NCBI GenBank assembly: GCA_027069385.1
Contig: JALXER010000003.1
Span: 1-31,625, forward strand
Direction: 5' to 3'
DNA length: 31,625 nt
From: Paracoccaceae bacterium
GTDB taxonomy: Bacteria; Pseudomonadota; Alphaproteobacteria; Rhodobacterales; Rhodobacteraceae
Shown here: one piece after another, positions 1-8,069 of the stretch
Position numbering within the stretch: position 1 is the first letter of the stretch
Layout: every line of letters starts with the position of its first letter
Notes under the pieces: model-generated
What the model was told of the DNA's origin: nothing
Databases searched by the model: none
What the model saw: the letters and a program-made list of their open reading frames with translations, nothing else
Made by a program: the position numbers and the translations under genes

Positions 1-626
1 TGGACATGATCATGATCCGCACTTTCGAGGAAAGCATCCTTTACGAGATGGCCGAGTTTGCCAGCGTGCCGGTGATCAACGGGCTGACCAACCGCACCCA
101 CCCGTGCCAGATCATGGCCGACGTGCTGACCTTCGAGGAGCATAGCGGCCCGATCAAAGGCAAAAAGGTGGTCTGGACCGGTGACGGCAACAACGTCGCC
201 GCCAGCTTTCTGCATGCTGCTGGCCAGTTCGGGTTCGACTTTACCTTTGCCGGCCCTCCGAGCCTCGACCCCGAGGCCGAGTTTGTGGACTTTGCGCGCG
301 CCAAGGGGGTGAATGTCACCATCGAACGCGACGTGGAAAAGGCGGTTGCGGGGGCCGATCTGGTGGTGGCCGATACATGGGTTTCCATGCATGACAGCCA
401 GTCCACCCGACAACGACGCCATAACCTGCTTAAACCCTATCAGGTCAATGATCACCTGATGGCTCAGGCCGGTGAACAGGCGCTGTTCATGCATTGCCTG
501 CCCGCGCATCGCGAGGAAGAGGTGACCAACTCGGTCATGGACGGCCCGCAATCGGTGATCTTCGACGAAGCCGAAAACCGCCTGCACGCCCAAAAAGCCG
601 TGATGCGCTGGTGTCTGGGGAAGTGA
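1..626 (+). CDS. argF: Ornithine carbamoyltransferase, 3' part
   Basis: The gene is cut by the window start, so about the first third of the enzyme is missing; the reading frame is already open at base 3. It makes citrulline from ornithine and carbamoyl phosphate in cytoplasmic arginine synthesis. The visible part carries the family signatures: the carbamoyl-phosphate site HPCQ in the stretch LTNRTHPCQIMADVLT, the DTWVSM segment, and the ornithine-site motif HCLPA with its catalytic cysteine, followed by REEEV. The C-terminus is the usual one for the family, ending VMRWCLGK. Its TGA stop overlaps the GTG start of the next gene (GTGA), which suggests translational coupling with the acetyltransferase. 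Identification is firm from these motifs; argI would be an equivalent name. Confidence 0.95.
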   Translation, partial: DMIMIRTFEESILYEMAEFASVPVINGLTNRTHPCQIMADVLTFEEHSGPIKGKKVVWTGDGNNVAASFLHAAGQFGFDFTFAGPPSLDPEAEFVDFARAKGVNVTIERDVEKAVAGADLVVADTWVSMHDSQSTRQRRHNLLKPYQVNDHLMAQAGEQALFMHCLPAHREEEVTNSVMDGPQSVIFDEAENRLHAQKAVMRWCLGK

Positions 627-1126
627 CCCCAAGGCCCGCGCGGCTTGATCAGGCCGACGCTTTGGCGCGCCTGCATGTGGCAGCTTGGCGTGATGCCCAC
701 GCTGATCTGGCACCGGCAGCCGCGCTAAAGGCGCTCGACGTCGCGCGCCGCCTTCCCGTCTGGCAGGGCTATCTGGCCGACCCCGCCCAACATGTGTTGG
801 TGGTTGATCAGGGCGGCAAGCTGGCAGGGCTGGTGTGCTTTGGCAAAGCCAGCCAGCCGGAGCTTGGCGACCAAGGCGAGATAAAACACCTTTATGTGGC
901 GCGATTTGCGCGTCAGCTTGGGCTGGGGCATCGGCTTTTGCAGGCCGCCCTGCGCCAGCTTGCCAAGCAGGGCTTTGCCCAAGCCACCCTTGCCGTGGTG
1001 CAGGGCAACACCCCCGCGCGCGGGTTTTATCAGGCCTGCGGCGGGCGGGAAACCGGCAGCTTTACCGATGCAGGCCCGCTTTGGAAATCGACCAATATCA
1101 TCGTAAAATGGGAGCTAGGCACATGA
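623..1126 (+). CDS. GNAT-family N-acetyltransferase
   Basis: A 167-residue protein of the GCN5-related acetyltransferase superfamily, which transfers the acetyl group of acetyl-CoA to an amine. The acetyl-CoA-binding motif A is seen as IKHLYVARFARQLGLGHRLL (an R/QxxGxG loop), followed by the helix of the next motif and a C-terminal NTPARGFYQACGGRETG, typical of motif B. The GTG at 623 was chosen because it overlaps the argF stop by four bases and puts the first beta strand at the N-terminus. An in-frame ATG further upstream at 494 would lie deep inside argF and add a non-homologous leader. The gene lies between argF and an isochorismatase-like gene with 4-base overlaps on both sides, so the three are almost certainly one transcript. 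The substrate cannot be told from the sequence. Confidence 0.88.
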   Translation: MTPRPARLDQADALARLHVAAWRDAHADLAPAAALKALDVARRLPVWQGYLADPAQHVLVVDQGGKLAGLVCFGKASQPELGDQGEIKHLYVARFARQLGLGHRLLQAALRQLAKQGFAQATLAVVQGNTPARGFYQACGGRETGSFTDAGPLWKSTNIIVKWELGT

Positions 1127-1680
1127 CCGACACCGCCCTTCTGATCATCGACGTGCAAGAGGCCTTTAACCAGCGTGTTGCGTTGGGCCACCGGCGCAAC
1201 AACCCTGATGCCGAGGCCAATATAGCGCGGCTGCTGGCACATTTCCGGCGGCTAAACCTGCCGGTTTTCCACATTCACCACGCTTCGACCGAGCCGGCCT
1301 CGCTGTTTGCCCCCGAAAAATCCGGCTTTGCCGTGCAGGCGTTTGCAAAACCCCAAAGGGGCGAAACCGTGATTGTCAAACAGGTTAACAGCTCGTTCAT
1401 CGGCACCCCGCTGGAAAACGACTTGCGTCAGGCCGGAATTACCCGAACGGTAATCACCGGCGCGACCAGCAACCATTGCGTCGAAACAACGACCCGCATG
1501 GCGGGCAATCTGGGTTTTGACGCCATGCTGGTGCGCGATGCGATCTGGGCCTTTGACCAGACCGGTGTCGATGGCGAGGCACTGGATGCCCAAAGCGTGC
1601 ACCGGATGACGCTGGCCAACCTGTCGGAGGAGTTCGCGCAGATTGTAACCACCGAGCAGGTGCTGGACCTGATCAAATAA
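1123..1680 (+). CDS. Cysteine hydrolase, isochorismatase/nicotinamidase-like
   Basis: A 185-residue member of the isochorismatase-like hydrolase superfamily, cytoplasmic with an alpha/beta fold. The catalytic triad is complete: Asp10 in LLIIDVQEAF, Lys86 in VIVKQVNSSF, and the nucleophile Cys119 in TGATSNHCVETT. Family members hydrolyse isochorismate, nicotinamide, N-carbamoyl amines, ureidoacrylate or biuret, and the sequence alone does not decide between these. The NHCVETT cysteine context with a preceding cis-peptide-like Gly-Ala-Thr is common in amidohydrolases of this group. The ATG at 1123 overlaps the TGA of the acetyltransferase (ATGA), so the gene is coupled to it and to argF. A link to carbamoyl or nitrogen metabolism is an inference from position only. 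Confidence 0.88.
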   Translation: MTDTALLIIDVQEAFNQRVALGHRRNNPDAEANIARLLAHFRRLNLPVFHIHHASTEPASLFAPEKSGFAVQAFAKPQRGETVIVKQVNSSFIGTPLENDLRQAGITRTVITGATSNHCVETTTRMAGNLGFDAMLVRDAIWAFDQTGVDGEALDAQSVHRMTLANLSEEFAQIVTTEQVLDLIK

Positions 1681-1755
1681 ACTTGGGTTTGACGGTTTCC
1701 CTTTGGCGCATCGTGCCTATATTGGGAACATTCGAGATTTGACAGGATACCACCC

Positions 1756-2793
1756 TTGCGCCACCCCGGGCTAAAATATTTTCGCTGGCCGATGATCATA
1801 ACCCTTGCGGGGCTGTTCCTGTGCTTTGTGCTGGGCTGGCAGATGATTGGCACGCTGGCGGCGGGGGTGTCGTTCATGTTTGTCGGCAGCATCCTGTCGA
1901 TCCTCGAGGTCTCGCTGTCATTTGACAATGCCATCGTCAATGCAAGCAAGCTCAAACATATGTCCCCGACCTGGCAAAAGCGCTTTCTGACATGGGGAAT
2001 CGTGATTGCGGTGTTTGGCATGCGGGTGCTGTTTCCGCTGGCGGTGGTGGCGATTGCGGCGCATATTACTCCGTGGGCGGCGCTGCATCTGGCGGTCAGC
2101 CAGCCAGCCCTTTATGCGCATATGATACATGAGGCCCACCTGAGCATCGCGGCCTTTGGCGGCACCTTTTTGCTGATGGTGGCGCTAAGCTATTTCATGG
2201 ATAGCGACAAGAATGTGCACTGGCTGAAAACCATCGAGGGGTCGCTATGCAAATGGGGGTCGATACGCGGTATGCAGATGGGGCTGGTGCTGGCGATTGT
2301 GCTGGTCTTTGCCGCGTGTATGTCGCAGGAAAAGGCGCTGACATTCTTGTTTTCGGCGGCGTTCGGGCTGGTGGTGTTCGTCGCGGTAGAACTGCTGGGC
2401 AAGGTGCTGGACAAGGCCGGTCAGGCCACTGCCACCGCGGTAAAAGGCGGGCTGGGGGCATTTTTGTACCTCGAAGTACTGGATGCCAGCTTTTCGTTTG
2501 ACGGGGTGATCGGAGCATTTGCCCTGACGCAAAACCTGTTTCTGATCGCGATCGGGCTGGGGATCGGGGCGATGTATGTACGCGCCATGACGATCATGCT
2601 GGTGGACCGCGATACCCTGGCCGAGTTTCGCTATCTGGAACATGGCGCTTTCTATTCCATTCTGGTGCTGTCATTGATCATGTTCCTGCAAGTGCTGGTG
2701 CCGGTTCCCGAATTCGTGACCGGCGGTCTGGGGGCGGGGTTCATACTTGTGTCGCTGCTTTCGTCACTGCGCTACAACCGTCGCCATGTGTGA
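1756..2793 (+). CDS. DUF475/TerC-family integral membrane protein
   Basis: A 345-residue, very hydrophobic protein of the DUF475 group within the TerC superfamily, whose members are implicated in metal-ion (often manganese) or tellurium handling; no reaction is established for DUF475 itself. About eight or nine membrane segments can be seen. The TerC hallmark acid motif occurs twice: EVSLSFDNAIV around residues 51-61 and EVLDASFSFDGVIGAF in the second half. This matches the two-fold arrangement expected of a metal-binding transporter. The start used is TTG at 1756, with AGGA about eight bases upstream; an ATG at 1792 is an alternative that would trim twelve residues. It is followed by hairpins at 2804-2930 and is convergent with the Lrp gene, so it is probably transcribed alone. 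Confidence 0.85.
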   Translation: MRHPGLKYFRWPMIITLAGLFLCFVLGWQMIGTLAAGVSFMFVGSILSILEVSLSFDNAIVNASKLKHMSPTWQKRFLTWGIVIAVFGMRVLFPLAVVAIAAHITPWAALHLAVSQPALYAHMIHEAHLSIAAFGGTFLLMVALSYFMDSDKNVHWLKTIEGSLCKWGSIRGMQMGLVLAIVLVFAACMSQEKALTFLFSAAFGLVVFVAVELLGKVLDKAGQATATAVKGGLGAFLYLEVLDASFSFDGVIGAFALTQNLFLIAIGLGIGAMYVRAMTIMLVDRDTLAEFRYLEHGAFYSILVLSLIMFLQVLVPVPEFVTGGLGAGFILVSLLSSLRYNRRHV

Positions 2794-2803
2794 CCACGCG
2801 GAA

Positions 2804-2930
2804 TCGCGCGCAAGCGCGCGATACATGATTAGCCGCCCCCCGGCGGCGGTTGGCACCAGGCCGGACAGTTCCGCTTTACCGTTCCCCGAAGGGGAATGAT
2901 CCAAAGGCGAGACGGGCCTTTAGGCCCGTC
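2804..2930. terminator. Cluster of three perfect hairpins between convergent genes
   Basis: Three perfect inverted repeats lie in this 127-base stretch: an 8-bp stem with an AA loop (2804-2821), a 6-bp TTCCCC/GGGGAA stem with a GAA loop (2882-2896), and an 8-bp GACGGGCC/GGCCCGTC stem with a TTTA loop (2911-2930), followed by GAGGTTTTGG. The last is the best terminator candidate for the upstream plus-strand gene. None has a long T-run, so strong intrinsic termination is not certain. Confidence 0.5.
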
Positions 2931-2959
2931 GAGGTTTTGGATGCGTCGGACGATGGCAC

Positions 2960-3427
2960 CTAGACCGGCAGTGCCCCGTCGGTTTTATAGCTGCGGATCG
3001 CGAAATTGGAGCGCACGTCCTGCACGCCTTTGATTTTTAACAGCCGTTGCAGCACAAAGCGTTCATAGCTGTCCATATCCGCTGCCACCACTTCCAGCAG
3101 GAAATCCATTTCGCCCGAAACCAGATGGCACGAGATCACCTCGGACCAAAGGGTAACTGTGCGCACAAAATTACCGGCTTCCTCGTCCTGATGGCGTTCG
3201 ACTTTGACGTTGACAAAGATGGTCAGGTCCAGCCCGACGCTCTGACGGTTGATGCCGGCTTTGTAGCGCTGGATCACGCCGTCTTTTTCCAGCTTTCGCA
3301 CTCGCCGCAGGCAGGGCGTAGGCGATAGGCCGACCTTTTGTGCCAACGCCTGATTGGTCTGGCGCGCATCGTTTTGCAGCGCCTTGATAATTTTGAGATC
3401 GAAGCTGTCCAGAGTCATTTTGGTCAT
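2960..3427 (-). CDS. Lrp/AsnC-family regulator, MdeR-like
   Basis: A 155-residue Lrp/AsnC transcription factor. The N-terminal winged helix-turn-helix covers about residues 5-65, with the recognisable DLKIIKALQNDARQ and NQALAQKVGLSPTPCLRRV segments. The C-terminal RAM ligand domain follows. The ATG at 3427 gives MTKMTLDSFD; a second ATG at 3418 (MTLDSFD) is equally possible, and neither has a strong ribosome site. The gene is divergent from methionine gamma-lyase across 123 bases. In Pseudomonas putida the Lrp-type mdeR sits next to mdeA (methionine gamma-lyase) and activates it, so control of the neighbour, probably by methionine, is a well-grounded inference. Family assignment is firm; the ligand is inferred. 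Confidence 0.9.
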   Translation of the reverse strand: MTKMTLDSFDLKIIKALQNDARQTNQALAQKVGLSPTPCLRRVRKLEKDGVIQRYKAGINRQSVGLDLTIFVNVKVERHQDEEAGNFVRTVTLWSEVISCHLVSGEMDFLLEVVAADMDSYERFVLQRLLKIKGVQDVRSNFAIRSYKTDGALPV

Positions 3428-3550
3428 TTCTGCTAAATCAGACTTGTAAAATAGCGAAACCTGCCAAAATTTCAAGTCCGAATGGCCAATGCGCAATTTC
3501 TCGAATTCCGGTTTTGCTAAGGTTGCCCGAACTTGAACAGGAGTCCAGTA
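3428..3550. promoter_or_regulatory. Divergent control region, lrp-type gene / megL
   Basis: These 123 bases must hold both divergent promoters. A 6-bp inverted repeat GACTTG/CAAGTC is seen with arms at 3441-3446 and 3473-3478, and CTTGAAC near 3532 resembles one arm. The spacer between the arms is AT-rich, as is common in Lrp-type sites. The strong AGGAG at 3539-3543, seven bases before the ATG at 3551, fixes the megL start. The operator assignment is tentative. Confidence 0.45.
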
Positions 3551-4744
3551 ATGACCAAACGCAACCCGTCTGCCGGTTTCGCCACCCGCGCCATTCATCA
3601 TGGCTATGATCCGTTGGAGTATCACGGTGCGCTGAATCCGCCAGTATTCATGTCTTCTACCTTCGCCTACGAGAACTCGATGCAGGGCAGCGACCGGTTT
3701 GCCGGTGACGCGGCAGGCTATATTTATCATCGGGTCGGCAACCCGACCGTCAGCGTGCTGGAGGGGCGATTGGCCGAGTTGGAAGGCGGCGAGGCCGGTC
3801 TGGCGACGGCCTCGGGGATGGGGGCGATTACTGCTGCCTTCTGGACGTTGCTGAGCGAAGGGGACGAGGTGATTGCCGACAAGACCCTTTATGGCTGTAC
3901 GTTTTCACTGCTGCATCACCATGTGACGCGATTCGGGGTCAAAACCACTTTTGTCGATCTGACCAACCCCGATGAACTGGCAGCGGCAATCAACGACAAA
4001 ACCCGCATTGTCTATAGCGAGACTCCGGCGAACCCCAATATGCGGGTCATCGACATCGCTGCGATTGTGCGTATTACCTCGGCGGCGGATGCGGTGTTTA
4101 TTGTCGATAACACCTATTGCACGCCCTACCTGCAACGCCCGTTGGAGATGGGGGCCGATCTGGTGGTGCACTCGGCGACGAAATATCTGGGCGGGCATGG
4201 CGATCTGCTGGCCGGAGCGCTGGTTGGCGATCAGGAAATGATTGACCAGATCCGCTTTGTCGGGATCAAGGAAATGAACGGCGCGATGATATCGTCAATG
4301 GATGCGTTCCTAATTCTGCGCGGGTTAAAGACCCTGCATCTGCGCATGGACCGGCACAGCCAGACGGCGCTAAAGCTGGCCCGTGATCTTGAAAAGCATG
4401 CGGCCGTGGCGCGGGTTTACTATCCCGGGCTGGAATCCTCGCCGTTCCACGGACTGGCCAAACGCCAGATGGCGCAATTTGGCGGGATGATCGCGCTGGA
4501 GCTGAAAGGAGGGCTGGACGCGGGGCGGGTATTTATGGACGGGCTGGAGATGGTGATCTGTGCGGTGAGTCTGGGTGATGCCGAAACGCTGGTTCAGCAT
4601 CCGGCCAGCATGACCCATTCCACCTATTCCGAAGACGAACGCAAGGCGCACGGCATCACCAACGGCCTGATCCGAATTTCGACCGGGCTGGAGGATTACG
4701 CGGATATCCGCAATGATATCCTGGCTGCTCTGGATTGCCTTTGA
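3551..4744 (+). CDS. megL: L-methionine gamma-lyase
   Basis: A 397-residue PLP enzyme of the Cys/Met metabolism family, matching the roughly 398-residue length of characterised methionine gamma-lyases. It cleaves methionine to 2-oxobutyrate, ammonia and methanethiol. The residue pattern is close to the Pseudomonas putida enzyme even in numbering. Tyr59 and Arg61 (YHRVGNPT) bind PLP phosphate from the neighbouring subunit, Tyr114 is the general acid, Cys116 is the cysteine that marks methionine gamma-lyases off from cystathionine gamma-lyases and synthases, Lys211 in HSATKYLGGHGD is the Schiff-base lysine, and Lys240 is present. The ATG at 3551 has AGGAG seven bases upstream; a TTG at 3533 is less likely. 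The adjacent divergent Lrp-type gene supports regulated methionine catabolism. In roseobacters methanethiol also feeds sulfur and methyl metabolism. Confidence 0.9.
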   Translation: MTKRNPSAGFATRAIHHGYDPLEYHGALNPPVFMSSTFAYENSMQGSDRFAGDAAGYIYHRVGNPTVSVLEGRLAELEGGEAGLATASGMGAITAAFWTLLSEGDEVIADKTLYGCTFSLLHHHVTRFGVKTTFVDLTNPDELAAAINDKTRIVYSETPANPNMRVIDIAAIVRITSAADAVFIVDNTYCTPYLQRPLEMGADLVVHSATKYLGGHGDLLAGALVGDQEMIDQIRFVGIKEMNGAMISSMDAFLILRGLKTLHLRMDRHSQTALKLARDLEKHAAVARVYYPGLESSPFHGLAKRQMAQFGGMIALELKGGLDAGRVFMDGLEMVICAVSLGDAETLVQHPASMTHSTYSEDERKAHGITNGLIRISTGLEDYADIRNDILAALDCL

Positions 4745-5152
4745 TCCAGTCGCATAAACGACCCGCTGTTGCAACCGGTTACCCCCGGCCTCGCCTATCG
4801 CTCAGGGAGGCTAAAGCCCCCCTTCGCTCAAGGCGCGGTTTTCAGCAAGCTGAAAACCGTGCTGCCGGCGGCGGTGGCCTCACTGCGTTCGGTTCTGGAG
4901 CCACACGACGGACAGCACCCGGATATGCAGGCGTTGCGCCGTATAAGGGTTTTTGCCATTCTGGCAAAAGGGGTGCCGCCTGGAACCATCGGGGGGTACG
5001 CGCATTCATGCGCGAGGGGGGCTGCGGCCCCCCTTCTTGCCGAACGAAGTGAGGCCATGGTGTCGCAACCGGATTTGAAGCTTGCTTCAAATCCGCCTTC
5101 CTTGCGGGGACGGTGGGTTGTGGATCGCGGGGCGACGTCTTACAAGCATTCT
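4745..5152. other. Gene-free, hairpin-rich spacer between megL and cmk
   Basis: No credible gene was found in these 408 bases. The cmk frame stays open upstream to 4769, but that translation is low-complexity and unlike Cmk. Instead there is a series of perfect short-loop hairpins: GGCT/AGCC (4809-4818), an 11-bp stem with an AA loop (4836-4859), an 8-bp stem TTTTGCCA/TGGCAAAA (4951-4969), a 7-bp stem (4999-5014), an 8-bp G6/C6 stem with a TGCG loop (5015-5034), and a 12-bp stem with a TT loop (5070-5095). At least one may terminate megL. The cmk promoter presumably lies near the right end. Confidence 0.6.
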
Positions 5153-5800
5153 ATGGACAGGGATTTGATCTTTACAGTTGCGATTGATGGTCCAGCGGCG
5201 GCGGGCAAGGGGACGATCGGGCGAGCGGTGGCGGATGCTTTCGGCTTTGCCCATCTGGATACCGGCTTGTTGTATCGGGCCACCGGTCGCAAGGCCTTGG
5301 CCATGGGGCGCGGGGTGATCGTTGCCGAACAGGCCGCCGAGATCGCGCGCAACCTGGAACCGGCGGACCTTGAGCGGGATGACCTGCGCACGGCGCGGGT
5401 GGGGCAGGCGGCCTCCAAGGTGGCAGTGATGGCACCGGTTCGGGCGGCCCTGCTGGCGTTCCAGCAGGCATTCGCGCGGCGCAAGGGGGGCGCGGTGCTG
5501 GACGGGCGCGATATCGGCACGGTGATTTGCCCCGATGCCGAGGTCAAGCTGTTCGTTACGGCCTCGGACCAGGTGCGCGCGCAGCGCCGCTTTGCCGAAC
5601 TGGCCGCCAGAACGCCAGGGTTGACGCTGGACAAGGTCATGGCCGACCTGCGCCAACGCGATATTCGCGATTCCAGCCGTGATCTGGCCCCGCTTAAACC
5701 CGCCGACACGGCGGTTATTCTGGACACAACCGACCTGAGCATTGACGATGCGGTGCGCGCCGCGGTCGAAACGGTCCGGCAAGCGCTATCTGCGCCCTGA
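5153..5800 (+). CDS. cmk: (d)CMP kinase
   Basis: A 215-residue cytidylate kinase, which phosphorylates CMP and dCMP with ATP in pyrimidine nucleotide supply. The P-loop GPAAAGKG spans residues 13-20, followed by AHLDTGLLYRATG, which corresponds to the CMP-binding DTGxxYR motif. The conserved LDGRDIGTVICPDAEVKLFVTAS and the lid segment RQRDIRDSSRDLAPLK are all present. Length and motifs fit the family. The ATG at 5153 was chosen because the beta strand before the P-loop starts right after it; its ribosome site is weak. It precedes rpsA, a conserved arrangement in alphaproteobacteria, where aroA often lies upstream. Here aroA is absent from that place and methionine gamma-lyase plus a hairpin-rich spacer occupy it. 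Confidence 0.94.
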   Translation: MDRDLIFTVAIDGPAAAGKGTIGRAVADAFGFAHLDTGLLYRATGRKALAMGRGVIVAEQAAEIARNLEPADLERDDLRTARVGQAASKVAVMAPVRAALLAFQQAFARRKGGAVLDGRDIGTVICPDAEVKLFVTASDQVRAQRRFAELAARTPGLTLDKVMADLRQRDIRDSSRDLAPLKPADTAVILDTTDLSIDDAVRAAVETVRQALSAP

Positions 5801-5819
5801 CGCACATCGCTTTGCCCCC

Positions 5820-5848
5820 TTGCTAGGCGGGCCGGAACCGTCTATAGA
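5820..5848 (+). promoter_or_regulatory. Candidate sigma-70-type promoter for rpsA
   Basis: TTGCTA at 5820-5825 and TATAGA at 5843-5848 are separated by exactly 17 bases, close to the housekeeping consensus. They lie about 160 bases before the rpsA start, leaving room for a leader RNA. No other equally good pair was seen in the cmk-rpsA gap. Confidence 0.5.
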
Positions 5849-5875
5849 CGCGCTGTCGCTGAGGTGGCGGCGCAA

Positions 5876-5894
5876 CGGGTGAGCGAATCACCCG
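5876..5894 (+). promoter_or_regulatory. Hairpin in the rpsA leader
   Basis: A perfect 7-bp stem CGGGTGA/TCACCCG with a five-base loop GCGAA lies downstream of the candidate rpsA promoter and about 112 bases before the start codon. S1 is known to regulate its own translation in E. coli through leader structure, so a role in autoregulation is possible but is an inference. A weak terminator for cmk is the alternative. Confidence 0.35.
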
Positions 5895-6006
5895 CAGGGT
5901 CGGCGTATATCCGGCCCGTATCCGCGTTTCTGCCTTGACCCATGAACCGAAAAGACCGGCGGAACCAACCGCTCGGCCCGTAAAAACACTATTGGAGACT
6001 ATATTA

Positions 6007-7692
6007 ATGGCAACTTCCGCATCCATGGAAGATTTCGAAGCCCTTCTTAACGAGAGCTTCGAGTTGGAAACACCCGAAGAGGGTTCCGTCGTAAAAGGCA
6101 CAGTTATCGCAATCGAAGCTGGCCAGGCTATCATCGACATCGGCTACAAAATGGAAGGCCGCGTCGACATCAAAGAATTTGCAGAACCCGGGCAAGACCC
6201 CGAAATTGCCCCGGGCGATATCGTAGAGGTCTTTCTCGAGCGCGTGGAAAACGCCCGTGGCGAAGCCGCTATCAGCCGTGAAAAGGCCCGCCGCGAGGCC
6301 GCCTGGGATCGCCTTGAAAAAGCATACGAAAAAGAAGAGCGCGTCGAGGGGGCCATGTTTGGCCGCGTCAAAGGCGGCTTTACCGTCGATCTGGGTGGCG
6401 CTGTGGCGTTCTTGCCCGGCAGTCAGGTCGATGTGCGCCCCGTGCGCGATGCCGGCCCGCTGATGGGGCTGGCGCAACCGTTCCAGATTTTGAAAATGGA
6501 CCGTCGTCGTGGCAACATCGTTGTGTCGCGCCGCGCCATTCTGGAAGAGTCCCGCAAGGAACAGCGCGCCGAAATCGTCGGCAAGCTGGCCGAGGGCGAC
6601 AATGTGGACGGCGTGGTCAAGAACATCACCGATTACGGTGCGTTTGTTGATCTGGGCGGCGTTGACGGCTTGTTGCACGTTACCGATATGGCCTGGCGCC
6701 GGGTCAACCACCCGTCGGAAATTCTGGAAATCGGGCAGACCGTCAAGGTGCAGGTGGTCAAGATCAACCGCGAAACCATGCGCATCAGCCTTGGCATGAA
6801 ACAGTTGCAGGAAGACCCGTGGACCGACGTCGAAGCACGTTACCCGCTGGAATCCGTGCATACCGGCCGCGTGACCAACATCACCGATTACGGTGCGTTT
6901 GTCGAACTGGAACCGGGTGTCGAAGGCCTGGTGCACGTTTCGGAAATGTCCTGGACCAAGAAAAACGTCCATCCGGGCAAAATCGTTTCCACCAGCCAGG
7001 AAGTCGAAGTTATGGTGCTGGAAATCGACACCACCAAACGTCGCGTCTCGCTGGGCCTGAAACAGACCCAGGGCAACCCGTGGGAAAACTTTGCCACGGC
7101 ATTCCCCGTGGGGACCGAAGTCGAGGGCGAGGTCAAGAACATCACCGAATTCGGTCTGTTCATCGGTCTGGAAGGCGATATCGACGGCATGGTGCATCTG
7201 TCGGGCCTCGATTGGGACCGCTCGGGCGAGGAAGCCATTCAGGACTACCAGAAAGGCGATATCGTCAAGGCGGTTGTCACGGATATCGACCCTGAAAAGG
7301 AACGTATTTCCCTGTCGATCAAGGAACTGGGTGAAGATCCGTTCGCCGGTGCTGTTGGTGGCATCAAACGCGGTGCAATCGTCACGGTCGAGGTTACCTC
7401 GATCGAGGATGGCGGCATCGAGGTCATGTATGACGGGATGAAAGCCTTTATCCGTCGCTCCGACCTGTCGCGTGACCGCGCCGAGCAACGCCCCGAGCGC
7501 TTCTCGGTTGGTGACAAGGTGGATGCCCGCGTGACCAATATCGACAAATCCGGCCGCCGTCTTGGCCTGTCGATCAAGGCCCGCGAAATCGCCGAAGACA
7601 AAGAGGCAATCGCGCAATACGGTTCCTCCGATTCGGGTGCGTCGCTGGGCGACATCCTGGGCGCGGCGCTGAAAGGCAAAGACGAAGACTAA
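6007..7692 (+). CDS. rpsA: 30S ribosomal protein S1
   Basis: A 561-residue S1 protein, similar in length to the E. coli protein (557). Six S1 RNA-binding repeats can be placed at about residues 26-92, 110-177, 197-265, 284-352, 369-438 and 454-525. Repeats 3 to 5 are the most canonical, with VKNITDYGAFVDLG, VTNITDYGAFVEL and VKNITEFGLFIGLEG. S1 brings mRNA to the 30S subunit and unwinds structured leaders. The ATG at 6007 is preceded by GGAGA at 5994-5998; extending the frame to 5935 adds a leader unlike S1. The gene is rich in the codons typical of highly expressed genes, which also produces long meaningless open frames on the opposite strand. It lies between cmk and ihfB as in many proteobacteria. 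Confidence 0.97.
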   Translation: MATSASMEDFEALLNESFELETPEEGSVVKGTVIAIEAGQAIIDIGYKMEGRVDIKEFAEPGQDPEIAPGDIVEVFLERVENARGEAAISREKARREAAWDRLEKAYEKEERVEGAMFGRVKGGFTVDLGGAVAFLPGSQVDVRPVRDAGPLMGLAQPFQILKMDRRRGNIVVSRRAILEESRKEQRAEIVGKLAEGDNVDGVVKNITDYGAFVDLGGVDGLLHVTDMAWRRVNHPSEILEIGQTVKVQVVKINRETMRISLGMKQLQEDPWTDVEARYPLESVHTGRVTNITDYGAFVELEPGVEGLVHVSEMSWTKKNVHPGKIVSTSQEVEVMVLEIDTTKRRVSLGLKQTQGNPWENFATAFPVGTEVEGEVKNITEFGLFIGLEGDIDGMVHLSGLDWDRSGEEAIQDYQKGDIVKAVVTDIDPEKERISLSIKELGEDPFAGAVGGIKRGAIVTVEVTSIEDGGIEVMYDGMKAFIRRSDLSRDRAEQRPERFSVGDKVDARVTNIDKSGRRLGLSIKAREIAEDKEAIAQYGSSDSGASLGDILGAALKGKDED

Positions 7693-7720
7693 CGGCCAGA
7701 ACCGGGCCTTTATAAAAAGC

Positions 7721-7748
7721 ATTGCGGCATCCATTGCGGTGCCGCAAT
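7721..7748 (+). terminator. Probable rpsA terminator
   Basis: A perfect 9-bp stem ATTGCGGCA/TGCCGCAAT with a ten-base loop lies 29 bases after the rpsA stop and is followed by TTGAATTG. The T-run is short, so termination may be partial. Confidence 0.5.
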
Positions 7749-8069
7749 TTGAATTGGATGATCCAAGTCGGGTCAGGGTGACATTTGCTTGCCGAATCGT
7801 CCGCTAAGGGCGTAAGAAAAGACAGAAATTCACTTCTGAGGAGAGTTTATCCGATACCTGTTCGCCTTGATTTCGATGCAGAACACCGTTTTTTTGGCAA
7901 TAAACCGCTAACTTCGCGAGAATTGGCGCGGGAAAGCGACCTCAAATCTTTTCAAATTTGTGATTATCTGCCACAATGGGAATGTGTCGCATATATTTTC
8001 CAACATATGTCAGTCAGTTAGACGATGCAGCGCGTAAATGGTAGAGTAGTAAAAAAAGGGACAAACAAT
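7749..8069. other. AT-richer intergenic region upstream of ihfB
   Basis: The gap between rpsA and ihfB is visibly richer in A and T than its surroundings. A 78-codon open frame at 7785-8021 shows no recognisable domain, codon pattern or ribosome site and is not called. TATATT at 7992-7997 is a possible -10 element for ihfB but no good -35 was seen 17 bases upstream. AGGGA at 8057-8061 is the ihfB ribosome site. Confidence 0.4.

Noticed and set aside
1689..1723. Promoter TTGACG ... TATATT before the DUF475 gene
   Set aside because: The spacer is 23 bases, too long for a housekeeping promoter, and no alternative -35 fits.
4769..5152. N-terminal extension of Cmk, or a separate small protein in the same frame
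   Set aside because: The translation runs through hairpins, has no similarity to Cmk, and the family start matches the ATG at 5153.
6004..7734. A 576-codon open frame on the minus strand opposite rpsA
   Set aside because: It is the mirror of the strongly biased codons of rpsA; it has no domain, no ribosome site and starts and ends with the S1 gene.
7785..8021. A 78-codon open frame between rpsA and ihfB
   Set aside because: No recognisable domain, no ribosome site and atypical codon use for this genome; it lies where the ihfB promoter should be.
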